DNA of 64,000 nucleotides, taken from positions 104,140 through 168,139 of the forward strand of contig JADFAL010000007.1 in the NCBI GenBank assembly GCA_015665275.1, given 5' to 3'. A program made the translations under genes and the position numbers. The notes below the pieces were generated by a model, which was not told where the DNA came from, did not search any database, and was given only the letters and a program-made list of their open reading frames with translations. The stretch is from Flavobacteriales bacterium. Lineage in GTDB: Bacteria; Bacteroidota; Bacteroidia; Flavobacteriales_D; Crocinitomicaceae. Shown in pieces: positions 17,296-26,606 of this stretch (position 1 is its first letter; every line of letters starts with the position of its first letter).

Positions 17296-20200
17296 CTAAC
17301 GTATGAGGGTGACATCACCCGATTTTTTTATTACTGTGTTGTTCGTCATGGTGACGGTAAATGTCCAAGTATAAACACCCAATGGTGCTGGTTGATTGTT
17401 GAAGCTTCCATCCCATCCTATATCTGGATCAAAGGATTGAAAAATCAACTCTCCCCAATTATTATACACGCGGAAGTCAACATCCTTGAATGGGCCACCG
17501 CGAATTATAAATACATCGTTTTCGTTGTCTCCATTTGGTGTGAACCCAGAAGGAACCACTGGTGGCAGTGCTATTGTTACGTCTTTAAAAGTAGTATCTA
17601 CACATCCGTTGGCATCCGTTACGATGAGATAAATGGTGTAGTCGCCGCCTTCGTTATACGCATGTACAGGATTTTGAATGTTGTCTGCTTCGCCATCGCC
17701 GTAGTCCCAGAACCATTGGTTGATGCCAAGTCCAGTAGACAAATCAAGGAAGTCGATGTTTTCAAGAACAAGAGCCGGATTCGGTGCAAAGTTGAAATCT
17801 GCATTTGGAGCAGGGTTAATCGTGAGCTGAATGGTAGTGTCGTCTACACAACCGAGGTTAGAAGTCACCGTAAGTTCAACTTGCTGCAATCCTGCCGAAT
17901 TGAATGTGTACGTTGGATTTTGATCTGTACTGAAATCCGGACCGAAGTCATAATACCATGAATCAATGCTTCCGCTTGAAATGAAGGATAAATCGGAGAA
18001 CGTGATTGGGAGGTTTTCACACGCAACTGTTGGGCTGAAGTTCGCATTCGGAACAGGATCCACAGTCACTGGAATGGTGATGGTATCGTAGCAATTGTTG
18101 TCAGATCCAGCAATCAAAGTAGCATTGTAATTTCCCGAACCGCTGTAGGTATGAATTGGATTTTGAACTGAAGATGAACCTCCTGAACCAAAATCCCATG
18201 ACCAAAAATTGATGCTGCCAGTACTCACAGTTGACAAATCAGCAAACGAAGTGTTGTCGCCTTCACATTCTTCCGTTACAGAGAAATTCGCCGTTGGAAT
18301 GTCTTTAAACGTAACCACAATAGCATCGAAATCTGCTGGACACCCCAAGGCACTCGCTGCTGTTAAGGTGAGCGTCACACTTCCGTTTCCAATATCTCCT
18401 GTTGATGGATTGTAATTCGTCACTACAAAGTTTGGACTCGGAGTAAATGATCCGGTTCCGCTTGAAGACCATGTTCCTGTATTGATAACGCCATTCACCG
18501 CTCCGTTCAGCGACACCAATTCATTACTACAGAATTCCTGATCGGGTCCTGCAACAGCTTGTGGTGGATCGATGAAAAAGACGCGAATTGAATCTTTAAC
18601 TGCCGGACAAATACCCGGAACTGATGAAAGGAATACATCAATATATCCCAATGCGGTATCAACTGTAGCAATGTTGTATTGCGTGTTGATAACGGATGAA
18701 TTCACAATAGAACCAAATCCTGATGTTGACCAATCCGGGGCAAACCCAGCGGAGATCGTTCCTGTGAGATCCATTAGGTTGAGGTTAGAACAAACGGAAT
18801 CGTTTGAGGTAATCGTCACAACAGGCTCATCAATAAAGTTTACTTGAATGCTATCTTGCTCGGCCAAACAATTTCCGTTGTTTGTACTGGTCAAAGTCAA
18901 CCAAATATTTCCAGCAGCAACATCTGAGGCACTGATTAAATAATCTGTAACTGGATCAGTAGCAGTAGGTGAGAAGGCCCCAAAACCTGTGGTTATCCAT
19001 ATTCCGGTTGTAGTCGCACCTGACACTGAACCAGCGAGATTGACTTCTGTTTCGCTTGAACAAAGCACTAAATCAGCTCCGGCTGCAACTGCTGGAGGAT
19101 TGGTAAAGTAAATCACTGTAGTATCCTGATAATCAGGGCAAGCAAATAAGCTTCCAGCTGATGTGAAATACAACGCAACGCTGTCTGCTGCCAAATCTAC
19201 TGGAGAAGGCGTGTAGGTTGTACTCAAACTTCCTGAGTTTCCAAAGGCCCCGCCAGATCCGCCAGACCAACTACCTCCCGAGGCAAATTGAATTGTAGCA
19301 TTAATGGGAATTGCACCTACGTTATTCTTACAGTACGAATCATCTGGACCTGCATTGGCCTCAGGTGATTGTACATAAGTTACTTGCATAGTGTCCAATG
19401 CAGGTTCACAGTTTCCAGTTGATGCCAAAACAAAGGTGACAAATCCTTGGGTGTAATCCCCCGGACTTGGATCATACGTAGTTATTAAATTCGATGGCGT
19501 GTTCAATGTGCCTGTCCCGTCGAGAACGGTCCAGATTCCCGTCGTTGTCCCACCGGTCACGCTTCCGTTCAGTTGTACCTGATTTTCAGCGCTACAAAGG
19601 GTTGTGTCATTTCCAGCTCTGGTAATTACTTTACGTTGGAAGGAGGACATGTAGTGGTACAGACATCCGGTAGTTGATCCACCGTTAATTACTCCCATCG
19701 AGAAGAAGCCAGCGGAATTCGAGATTGTATTTTGTGTTCCACTCGGAATTTCGGCGGTACTGAAATCAATTTGTGCACCTACCCAAGTACCTCCTGTTCC
19801 CGGCACCGGGTTAAATGATGCAGGATTAACGGTTCCTGTTCCTGGACCTGTAAGTGTAAAGAAATTTTCATCTCCTGATTCACAAAGCAGATTCAAAAGG
19901 AACTGCTGGTTGTTATTCCTTGAAAATGACACCTCATCTGAGCCGGCACAATTGAGCGGTGGAAGAATAGCCATTCCGAGCTCACAACCGTATCCAGACA
20001 TATGAACCAGATATACCGGTTTATCCGCAGTTATGGATGTCAGTGGTTGCAAAATGGAGTATTGAACCGTTTCTCCTTGATTGGCCAAAGTCGTTGTCAC
20101 TCCGCCGTCATCGATTGTGATATTGGTGAAGTTTTCGGCCGGAATGATGAAAATGGATTCGTTTGATCCTGGGTTGAGGAATCCAATATTTACAATGTAA

Positions 20201-21033
20201 TCTGTTCCAATAACGTCTGTTGGTACAATCTGATCTCCCATTAAGTCAAAACACCCTCCACCGCCTGATGGATTTACGGAGTCATCGTTGATAGTGACTG
20301 AAACGGGTTTGTCTGAAACGACAATGGAGCCACTTAAGCTACTTCCCGGATTACTCGTTGTCATAACTACGTTTTCACAGGTATAGACATTTCCTGCTAG
20401 GGGAAGCGTCACTGAGTAGGTAACGTTTGCTGGATGTCCTACAACATCACATTTTGGTGTGATCCAGATGGTAGTATTGTCTTCTGTTGCAACCACCGAG
20501 AAGAATTGTCTAGGGTCTGTTACAGTTCCGTCACCGTTTCTGTCGTTTGTCAAATCCCGGTTGTTCCAAATTGTTTGGAAAGGAGTGACAAATTCGGTTC
20601 CCATTCCATTCTGTCCCTTCAATGAGTATGTTTCCGGATTGTTTGGAGTACCTGGGGTAATGGTTATCAAATCCGAGATAAAGTCATAAACAACTGTAAT
20701 GAATTCGTCGGATGTGATCTTAAATCCTGAGGTCAGAATGGCATCAGCAGGAGCACTTTCCAAATCATTCACAAGATGATTCAGATCCACGGAAACCAAT
20801 CCACTTGCGGGCACAGTAAATGTAGTGTCATACGTTGCAGTTGGCATTTGAATCCGCACGTTTGCTGGCGCTCCGAGTGTTGAAATTCGGAAGGCCATCT
20901 GTATATTATTGTCATGATCTGGTGTTACCCACGGTGCGGCGAACCAGAATGTGGTATCTACTTGTGCCTGAACATTGGTGAAAGCCATTTTTGCCAACAT
21001 TAAAAGCAGTAGGACGTATTTCATTCGTTTCAT
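17296..21033 (-). CDS. Giant T9SS type-B adhesin with IgGFc-binding-like N-terminus (second copy)
   Basis: This 1245-residue secreted protein has a signal peptide ending near VQA. Residues ~25-465 resemble the IgGFc-binding domain (DTTFWFAAPWV, FSVVATEDNTTIWITPK, GDQIVPTDVIGTDYI). Five Ig-like repeats of about 85-90 residues follow (about 472-910; pattern AGxDxxxC...GxxTTGxW), then three PKD domains (near 914, 995 and 1078; FWSWDFGSGG, WYYDFGPDF, WFWDYGDGE). A type-B gliding-motility C-terminal domain begins near 1160 (PSGFTPNGDNENDVF...YNNWGELIF). That last domain directs T9SS export and usually needs a SprF-like partner, which is the next gene. It is probably a surface adhesin; the ligand is unknown. 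It has one Ig-like repeat more than its paralogue. Confidence 0.9.
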   Translation of the reverse strand: MKRMKYVLLLLMLAKMAFTNVQAQVDTTFWFAAPWVTPDHDNNIQMAFRISTLGAPANVRIQMPTATYDTTFTVPASGLVSVDLNHLVNDLESAPADAILTSGFKITSDEFITVVYDFISDLITITPGTPNNPETYSLKGQNGMGTEFVTPFQTIWNNRDLTNDRNGDGTVTDPRQFFSVVATEDNTTIWITPKCDVVGHPANVTYSVTLPLAGNVYTCENVVMTTSNPGSSLSGSIVVSDKPVSVTINDDSVNPSGGGGCFDLMGDQIVPTDVIGTDYIVNIGFLNPGSNESIFIIPAENFTNITIDDGGVTTTLANQGETVQYSILQPLTSITADKPVYLVHMSGYGCELGMAILPPLNCAGSDEVSFSRNNNQQFLLNLLCESGDENFFTLTGPGTGTVNPASFNPVPGTGGTWVGAQIDFSTAEIPSGTQNTISNSAGFFSMGVINGGSTTGCLYHYMSSFQRKVITRAGNDTTLCSAENQVQLNGSVTGGTTTGIWTVLDGTGTLNTPSNLITTYDPSPGDYTQGFVTFVLASTGNCEPALDTMQVTYVQSPEANAGPDDSYCKNNVGAIPINATIQFASGGSWSGGSGGAFGNSGSLSTTYTPSPVDLAADSVALYFTSAGSLFACPDYQDTTVIYFTNPPAVAAGADLVLCSSETEVNLAGSVSGATTTGIWITTGFGAFSPTATDPVTDYLISASDVAAGNIWLTLTSTNNGNCLAEQDSIQVNFIDEPVVTITSNDSVCSNLNLMDLTGTISAGFAPDWSTSGFGSIVNSSVINTQYNIATVDTALGYIDVFLSSVPGICPAVKDSIRVFFIDPPQAVAGPDQEFCSNELVSLNGAVNGVINTGTWSSSGTGSFTPSPNFVVTNYNPSTGDIGNGSVTLTLTAASALGCPADFDAIVVTFKDIPTANFSVTEECEGDNTSFADLSTVSTGSINFWSWDFGSGGSSSVQNPIHTYSGSGNYNATLIAGSDNNCYDTITIPVTVDPVPNANFSPTVACENLPITFSDLSFISSGSIDSWYYDFGPDFSTDQNPTYTFNSAGLQQVELTVTSNLGCVDDTTIQLTINPAPNADFNFAPNPALVLENIDFLDLSTGLGINQWFWDYGDGEADNIQNPVHAYNEGGDYTIYLIVTDANGCVDTTFKDVTIALPPVVPSGFTPNGDNENDVFIIRGGPFKDVDFRVYNNWGELIFQSFDPDIGWDGSFNNQPAPLGVYTWTFTVTMTNNTVIKKSGDVTLIR

Positions 21034-21045
21034 AGCTACTTTCTT

Positions 21046-22035
21046 TTATTTCTTTTCGTTTTCGCGATCATCAATGTCTTTTTGGATTTCCTCCAAAATG
21101 CTCTTGTTCAATTCGTCGTCTTCATCATCCAACGACTGCTTTCTTTTCGTGAGTACAAAGGATAGCATTACTTCGTGTGAACCGGACTGATAATTACTCA
21201 ATTTGGAAAGTGTGTAATCGAAACTGTATCCAATATTCACACGTTCCTTAATTCGCATTCCGGCTGCAAGTCCAATGGCATCATCCGATCGATAGAGCAA
21301 TCCTGCCCAATACTTGTCGTCAAAGGTATAACGCAACATGGCTGTATATTGAACGGGTAATGGACGTACATAACGAACCATTAAACTTGGTTGAATCTGA
21401 TTGTTCTTTTTCTTCTTGTTTTTGAAGTTAAAGTTGTACCCAGCAATCGTATTATAATGGAAATCAAGATTGGTGTTGTAGGTAGTGAATTGGATTTGTC
21501 GTCCTAATAAACGTTGGAACGAGCCCATTATGAAGAACTTCGGAGAGTGCAGATTGAATCCTGCGTTTACGTCGATGGCATTGGCAGAATAAATTGTTCC
21601 AGTCAACACTTCATCACCGGCATCGGCTACAATTGCATCATATAAGCGAACACGGTGTTGCATGTACCCAGGCTGAACTCCCAATCCAAGTTTTAGGGTC
21701 TCTGATAGCTTAAAATGGTAGGCATAATTCAGGTAAACGGTTGTATTTCCTGTAATTCCTTTTCGCTCTGAAATTACAGATGCACCGTAACCGACTTTGC
21801 CTTCATTCTTGTAAGATCCCATGAAATTTCCCATGATCAATGTAGGGGCTCCGTCAAAACCAACCCATTGATTTCGGTACGAAATGTTAGCCTCATGAAA
21901 TTTTTCGCTTCCCGCTATCGCCGGATTGAAGTAATAATCGTTCATCAGGAAATTCGAATATCCTGCCAATTGCTGACTCCATCCTGTGAAGGTAAAGCCG
22001 AGAACGAATAATATGAGTAAGTAATTCGACTTCAT
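21046..22035 (-). CDS. PorP/SprF family T9SS outer-membrane protein (first copy)
   Basis: This 329-residue protein has a signal peptide (MKSNYLLILFVLGFTFTGWS) and the family motif YFNPAIAGSEKFHEANISYR at about 35-54. Barrel-like strands follow, and the tail is charged (LDDEDDELNKSILEEIQKD...), unlike the second copy. The start codon overlaps the stop of the upstream adhesin by one base (TAATG), which implies coupled translation. It is predicted to be the cognate outer-membrane partner of that adhesin. The acidic C-terminal tail might contact periplasmic partners, but that is speculation. Confidence 0.9.
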   Translation of the reverse strand: MKSNYLLILFVLGFTFTGWSQQLAGYSNFLMNDYYFNPAIAGSEKFHEANISYRNQWVGFDGAPTLIMGNFMGSYKNEGKVGYGASVISERKGITGNTTVYLNYAYHFKLSETLKLGLGVQPGYMQHRVRLYDAIVADAGDEVLTGTIYSANAIDVNAGFNLHSPKFFIMGSFQRLLGRQIQFTTYNTNLDFHYNTIAGYNFNFKNKKKKNNQIQPSLMVRYVRPLPVQYTAMLRYTFDDKYWAGLLYRSDDAIGLAAGMRIKERVNIGYSFDYTLSKLSNYQSGSHEVMLSFVLTKRKQSLDDEDDELNKSILEEIQKDIDDRENEKK

Positions 22036-25000
22036 TAGTTTCTATTTTTAAGTACGAGCAATGCTCCTTTGAAAATATCTGTTTCGGGATCCCCAGAATC
22101 TTTCAGATCGATGATGTAGTAATACGTCCCATCTGGCACATATTCGTTATTGAATCGACCGTCCCAAGGAATGTCATAACCATCTGATTCGAAGATCAAC
22201 TGTCCCCATTCATTATAAATTTCAACACGGGCATTTGGAAACAGTAAGTCGAGGAATTCCAGTTTCCACACATCGTTTCGAAGGTCGCCATTCGGTGAAA
22301 TCGCATTCGGAATAAGTGTATTGATTTCGGTTGTTACGGTATTTATTGAAATGATTTCAGAAGTACTATCGGTACATCCTAAATCGTTTTCCACGACTAG
22401 CGTTACCAAATAATTTCCGTTTGCGAAATAGGTGTTATTGGGATCTACATCTGCAGAAGTGTTTCCATTTCCGAAGTCCCAATCGTAAATGGTAGCGTCT
22501 GTAGAAGTGTTAATGAAATTGAATACCGCACCGATGTTTAATCCGTTGTTTGTGTTGTATGAGAAATCAGCGACAGGAGAAGGTGGGATACTTACCGTTT
22601 TGATCACCGAGTCGCGACATCCGGCAGTAGATTCTACATAATGTAAAACAGTGAAATCGCCATTGGAAGCAAAGATCTGCTGTGGATTTTCTGTTGCCGA
22701 GGTTCCTTGACCTCCAAAATCATAGAACCAGAAATTAAGAGTTCCGTTCAAAATTGTTGAGGCATCGTTGAACTGCACCACTACCTGATTGTTGTTACAG
22801 TTTGCCGTATAGGTAAAGTCAGCCACTGGAATATCAAATACTTCTGCTTGTTGTGTAATGGTGTCTGAACAGCCATGAACAGAAGTTACGATTAACTCAA
22901 TGTCGTAGGTTCCTGGTGTTGTGTATGTGTATACATCGTTTTGATTGACTGAAGTGCCACCGGCAACACCGAGGTCCCATTGCCATGTGTCAATTGCTCC
23001 AAATCCAGTGTTGGAAAAATCCGTAAATACTGTTTGTTCATTCAGGCAGACATCGTTCACACTGAAGTTCGCCGTAGGCGGTGCAATGAATTCAATTTGT
23101 ACGTTGTCTGTTTCGGCTACACATCCTAAATTGTTCGTAGAAGTTAATGTAAGGAATAGGAATCCGTTCGAGATCTCAGCAGGCGTTGGGGTATATACTG
23201 CATTGAGGTCTGTAGAATCAGCTGTAAAGGTACCTGTTCCTCCAGTCCAAACACCGGTAGTAGCAGCCCCACCGATAACTCCATTCAATATAACTGCTGC
23301 ATCATTCGAACAAGAGAGTATTCCGGCGCCTGCGTTTACGGTTGGCGCTGGGGTGAATTGAACAAAGAAGCTATCTTGAACTGCATTACAGTTTTGATTG
23401 GCTGTTGACTCTAGGTAGATCCATATTCCACCGGATGAAATATCAGAGAAGCTTGGCTGATAGGTTCCATTTAAGTCGAGATTGTCTGGAGAGAAAATGC
23501 CATTTCCTGAAGTGATCCACTTTCCGCTCGTTGTAACTCCGCTAACTGCACCACTTAAACTCACGAGCGAATTGTTTTCACAAACGAACAAGGTATCTAC
23601 CGGACCGGCATCGACTGTTGCCCCCTGAGTATAGGTAATGTACATTGTGTCTGCCTCAGGAATACACGATCCAACATTCGTCGATAATAATACCAACTCG
23701 ACGGTGCCATTTGTAATATCTGCCGCGGAAGGAACATATTGTGCATCCAGAAAAGAACTGTCAGGAAGAAATGTTCCTGTTCCATTTGTACTCCAGAATC
23801 CAGTGGTTGCTCCTCCTTCGATTGATCCAGCTAGTGCGGCAATTGCATTGTTTTCACAAAGCGATTGATCTGCTGATGCACTCACAATTGGTGCCGTTTG
23901 TACTTCTAAAACAATGGTATCCTTTAAAACGGGGCAAGATCCGGTTGTGGTGAGAATAATATTGATGGGTGAAATCAACGTGTCTAATGCACTCGGAACA
24001 TATATATTATTAAGATCATTCGTCGCTGAACTGAATGTTCCGAATCCGCTTGTACTCCAAACGCCCGTTACATCTCCACCACCAATGGTTCCGTTTATGG
24101 GTAGTGTAGTGTTGGCACAAACGGTATAATCAATTCCTGCATCAATAAATGGGTAAGAAGTGAATTCAGAAAGATAGGCATAGCCACTTCCATTTCCATT
24201 ATCGCCTGCAATTATAGCCATTCCAAAGATGTCACCTGAATTGGTTACCTCATTGTACGAACTTACGGGAACATCGATCGTGTTGTAATAAATGACCGCC
24301 GCTTGATATGCGCCAGAAGTACCAGGAACTGGATTAAAAGCAACTGCTGGAATCAAGGTGCCGTTTCCGTTTAACGCAAATTGTCCTTCAAATCCAGTTC
24401 TGGTATATAAAACCAATCCAATTGAATCGGTAGAGGTTCTTGTGAACGCGCTGCTATATTTTCCAGCACATAATAAATTTGGAACCTGAGCGCCGCTTAA
24501 TTCACATCCGTAACCGGAGGTATGCCAAACGTAAACAGGTTTGTTTGTGCTGATATAGTTGATGGCATCTGTTGTGGCCAATTCAAATGTTTCTCCCCAA
24601 CTAATTACTGCATTTGTAGTTGTTGAGTTTTCAATGGTAATGTTCGTTCCGTTTTGAGTACCTAGAATATAAATTCGATCATTTCCCCCAGTTGCTCCTT
24701 GAACAATGAAGTCGCGCCCGGTGAAGTTTTCAGGCGTAATTTGATCTCCAACTGTACTTGTACAACCTCCATTGGTAAGTGCACCGCTGAAAAGTGTTAC
24801 TGAAATAGGTTTGTCAGAGGAAACTATGGACCCTGCAAGACTAGAGGCTGCTGTGACATTTACATCTCTGGCGCTATAGGTTTCTCCTTCGTTTAGTATT
24901 ACTGAATATGTCACGTCTTGCACGTGTCCGATAATTGCTGTGCGCGGCGTAATAAGAACAGTAGTATTGTTCTCCGTGGCTACAATATCAATAGATGAAA

Positions 25001-25469
25001 AGGATGCTGGAGTGGTTGATCCGTTGTCCCAAAATTTCTGAAATGGTGTATAAAAATTGTCACCGAGGCCCTTATTGCCTTTGAGTGAAAAAATTTCTTT
25101 ATTACTGGTACTTCTTAATTCGTAAAACGCACTAATTTCTTCTGTTGCCGTGATTCGGATTCCGTTGTTAGCTACCACATCTCCTGCTGGACTTTCAATT
25201 TGCGCCAGAAAAGAAGTAAGGTTGATGCTATCTACAGAGTTCGCAGGGATGCTTAAAGAAATGGGTGTGAATCCTCCATTAGCAGGTAAGGAAACAGAGA
25301 CATCTGAAGCGTTTTCATAAGTCATGAAGCGCAAGAATATTGGCGTATCACCTGCAGATGCAGAAACTTCTGGAGCAGCAAACCAGAATGCAGTATCCTG
25401 TTGGGCCATTACGTTACGAGAGAACAAAGTTACCCCAATAAGTAATAAACTCCTGAGTAGGACTGTCAT
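22035..25469 (-). CDS. Giant T9SS type-B adhesin with IgGFc-binding-like N-terminus (first copy)
   Basis: This 1144-residue protein has a signal peptide ending near VMA. Residues ~25-440 form an IgGFc-binding-like N-terminus (DTAFWFAAPEVSASAGD, IDIVATENNTTVLITPR, GDQITPENFTGRDFIV). Four Ig-like repeats begin near 443 (AGIDYTVC...VTGVWSTSGFGTF), and three PKD domains near 800, 883 and 963 (WQWDLG, WFYDFGGQG, YDWDFGNGN). A type-B gliding-motility C-terminal domain begins near 1051 (PNAISPNGDLRNDVWKLEF, then YNEWGQLIFES). It is the first gene of the surface operon. It is a paralogue of the 17296-21033 protein and differs by one fewer Ig-like repeat. Confidence 0.9.
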   Translation of the reverse strand: MTVLLRSLLLIGVTLFSRNVMAQQDTAFWFAAPEVSASAGDTPIFLRFMTYENASDVSVSLPANGGFTPISLSIPANSVDSINLTSFLAQIESPAGDVVANNGIRITATEEISAFYELRSTSNKEIFSLKGNKGLGDNFYTPFQKFWDNGSTTPASFSSIDIVATENNTTVLITPRTAIIGHVQDVTYSVILNEGETYSARDVNVTAASSLAGSIVSSDKPISVTLFSGALTNGGCTSTVGDQITPENFTGRDFIVQGATGGNDRIYILGTQNGTNITIENSTTTNAVISWGETFELATTDAINYISTNKPVYVWHTSGYGCELSGAQVPNLLCAGKYSSAFTRTSTDSIGLVLYTRTGFEGQFALNGNGTLIPAVAFNPVPGTSGAYQAAVIYYNTIDVPVSSYNEVTNSGDIFGMAIIAGDNGNGSGYAYLSEFTSYPFIDAGIDYTVCANTTLPINGTIGGGDVTGVWSTSGFGTFSSATNDLNNIYVPSALDTLISPINIILTTTGSCPVLKDTIVLEVQTAPIVSASADQSLCENNAIAALAGSIEGGATTGFWSTNGTGTFLPDSSFLDAQYVPSAADITNGTVELVLLSTNVGSCIPEADTMYITYTQGATVDAGPVDTLFVCENNSLVSLSGAVSGVTTSGKWITSGNGIFSPDNLDLNGTYQPSFSDISSGGIWIYLESTANQNCNAVQDSFFVQFTPAPTVNAGAGILSCSNDAAVILNGVIGGAATTGVWTGGTGTFTADSTDLNAVYTPTPAEISNGFLFLTLTSTNNLGCVAETDNVQIEFIAPPTANFSVNDVCLNEQTVFTDFSNTGFGAIDTWQWDLGVAGGTSVNQNDVYTYTTPGTYDIELIVTSVHGCSDTITQQAEVFDIPVADFTYTANCNNNQVVVQFNDASTILNGTLNFWFYDFGGQGTSATENPQQIFASNGDFTVLHYVESTAGCRDSVIKTVSIPPSPVADFSYNTNNGLNIGAVFNFINTSTDATIYDWDFGNGNTSADVDPNNTYFANGNYLVTLVVENDLGCTDSTSEIISINTVTTEINTLIPNAISPNGDLRNDVWKLEFLDLLFPNARVEIYNEWGQLIFESDGYDIPWDGRFNNEYVPDGTYYYIIDLKDSGDPETDIFKGALLVLKNRN

Positions 25470-25527
25470 AAGTAGAGCGTTTTCGGCGATGAGCAGTATT
25501 GTATGCGCGTCACCAGTTAGTTGGGTG

Positions 25528-25535
25528 CAAAGTTA
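25528..25535 (-). promoter_or_regulatory. -7 element of the T9SS adhesin operon
   Basis: TAACTTTG on the minus strand is an exact match to TAnnTTTG. TTTC at 25555-25558 with a 19-bp spacer is a weak -33 candidate. The predicted leader is about 50 nt. Confidence 0.5.
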
Positions 25536-25624
25536 TGTGTTTTCCTTAAACTTTGAAACAATAAATGAATGATACCGCTGTTTGGTGATAAAAATTAACC
25601 ATTTTGTCGAAGTAATTTAATATT

Positions 25625-26137
25625 TCATCGAAGATCGTTGCTGAGTTGGTCTACATCTAGATCTTCCAATAATTCCAAGATATTAGGGAAGAGTTTTCGA
25701 TTGTATCCGTACTTCTTTTCAATGAATTGATCGATTGCCTCTTGCTTCTCCATCCCTTTGTACATATGGTAAGCAGCTATCATGCATCCGGTTCGATCCG
25801 ATCCGTGAAGGCAGTGAATCAGCACTGGTTTTTCAGCCGCATTAATAGCGGAAAGTGTAATGACTATGTCGTCGTAGGTCAGTTTTTTAGCTTGAAGAGG
25901 AATACGAATCTGCGTTAAGCGTGTTCCTTTTATTTCTTGTTTGTCGTCTATTACATTTCGAAGGTTGATGATGGTTTTGATCCCTTTCGCTTTGGCCCAA
26001 TTCATTTCTGATTTGGATGGTTGAGCAGAGCGATAAACTTGCTCATCTACCTTGTGGAAGTTTTTGATTTCCTTTTTTTTGGAAGGGGAGAGGGAAAGGA
26101 GTGGGATTGAGAGAAGCAGGATGAATTGAAGACGCAT
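25625..26137 (-). CDS. Secreted dual-specificity / tyrosine phosphatase-like protein
   Basis: This 170-residue protein has an N-terminal signal peptide (MRLQFILLLSIPLLSLSPS) and the PTP signature HCLHGSDRTGC near residue 109, matching HCx5R with Cys nucleophile and Arg. An upstream segment VYRSAQPSKSEMNWAKAKGI, followed by TIINLR, is typical of the DSP/SIW14-like group. It probably removes phosphate from proteins, phosphoinositides or polyphosphates in the periplasm; the substrate cannot be told. It lies between the T9SS operon and a small membrane protein gene. Confidence 0.85.
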   Translation of the reverse strand: MRLQFILLLSIPLLSLSPSKKKEIKNFHKVDEQVYRSAQPSKSEMNWAKAKGIKTIINLRNVIDDKQEIKGTRLTQIRIPLQAKKLTYDDIVITLSAINAAEKPVLIHCLHGSDRTGCMIAAYHMYKGMEKQEAIDQFIEKKYGYNRKLFPNILELLEDLDVDQLSNDLR

Positions 26138-26236
26138 AATTATTCAAGTTCAGAAGAATATTTTTCAATTCCTAGAATTTTACAATTTTCTAATTCGCGA
26201 AATGTCAAACTTGGGCATGATTTGAGCAAATAACGA

Positions 26237-26271
26237 GAAAAATAAAGCGCCATTCGAATGAACAACGCTTT
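26237..26271 (-). terminator. Probable terminator of the 57-residue membrane protein gene
   Basis: Minus-strand stem AAAGCG/CGCTTT (26271-26266 and 26049+ region: 26049 is not used; the arms are 26266-26271 and 26244-26249) encloses the palindrome CATTCGAATG and is followed by ATTTTTC. It lies about 27 bp after the stop codon. Confidence 0.5.
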
Positions 26272-26297
26272 TCTTTACCTAACTAGAACTGTACGGA

Positions 26298-26471
26298 TCA
26301 AGTTTTTCTGTATCGATGCACCGCCAATAATGGCAGTCCAATCAATGCGAACCCTGCTACACCAACGACTAATCCGATTCCTGCGCCAGGCCAATGCATT
26401 ATTTTGAAGAGAATGGCAATTAGGGTTAAACTTCCAAAAAAAGTACTGAGGATGAATGCGGTTTTTTTCAT
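26298..26471 (-). CDS. Small membrane protein with GldL-like KIMHWPGA motif
   Basis: This 57-codon frame runs from ATG at 26471 to TGA at 26300-26298. It encodes two hydrophobic helices: FILSTFFGSLTLIAILFKIM and GIGLVVGVAGFALIGLPLLA. Between them lies KIMHWPGAG, the motif that marks the first hairpin of the T9SS motor protein GldL and related small Bacteroidota membrane proteins. It ends HRYRKT. It is far shorter than GldL (about 200 residues) and has no motor partner beside it, so it is called only a GldL-like hairpin protein. It has its own probable terminator. Confidence 0.65.
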   Translation of the reverse strand: MKKTAFILSTFFGSLTLIAILFKIMHWPGAGIGLVVGVAGFALIGLPLLAVHRYRKT

Positions 26472-26522
26472 GATTTTGGTTTTTCGATTTGATAGGATAA
26501 TGCGCTCAAAAGAATAAGTAAC

Positions 26523-26552
26523 AAAAAAGCGGTCCGAGAATCTCGGACCGCT
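26523..26552 (-). terminator. Terminator of the PadR-PspC operon
   Basis: An 11-bp perfect stem (arms 26528-26538 and 26542-26552; AGCGGTCCGAG / CTCGGACCGCT) with a 3-nt loop is followed on the minus strand by a T tract. It lies 55 bp after the pspC-like stop codon. Confidence 0.9.
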
Positions 26553-26606
26553 AGCGTTGTTGTTGTCTAATAACCTAAAACTGTACTTATGAAAATGGTA
26601 ACAACG

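Noticed and set aside
14159..25469. A CRISPR or other phage defence system in the window
   Set aside because: No repeat arrays, Cas, restriction-modification, Gabija-, Septu- or CBASS-like genes are present; the repeats here are protein-coding Ig and PKD modules.
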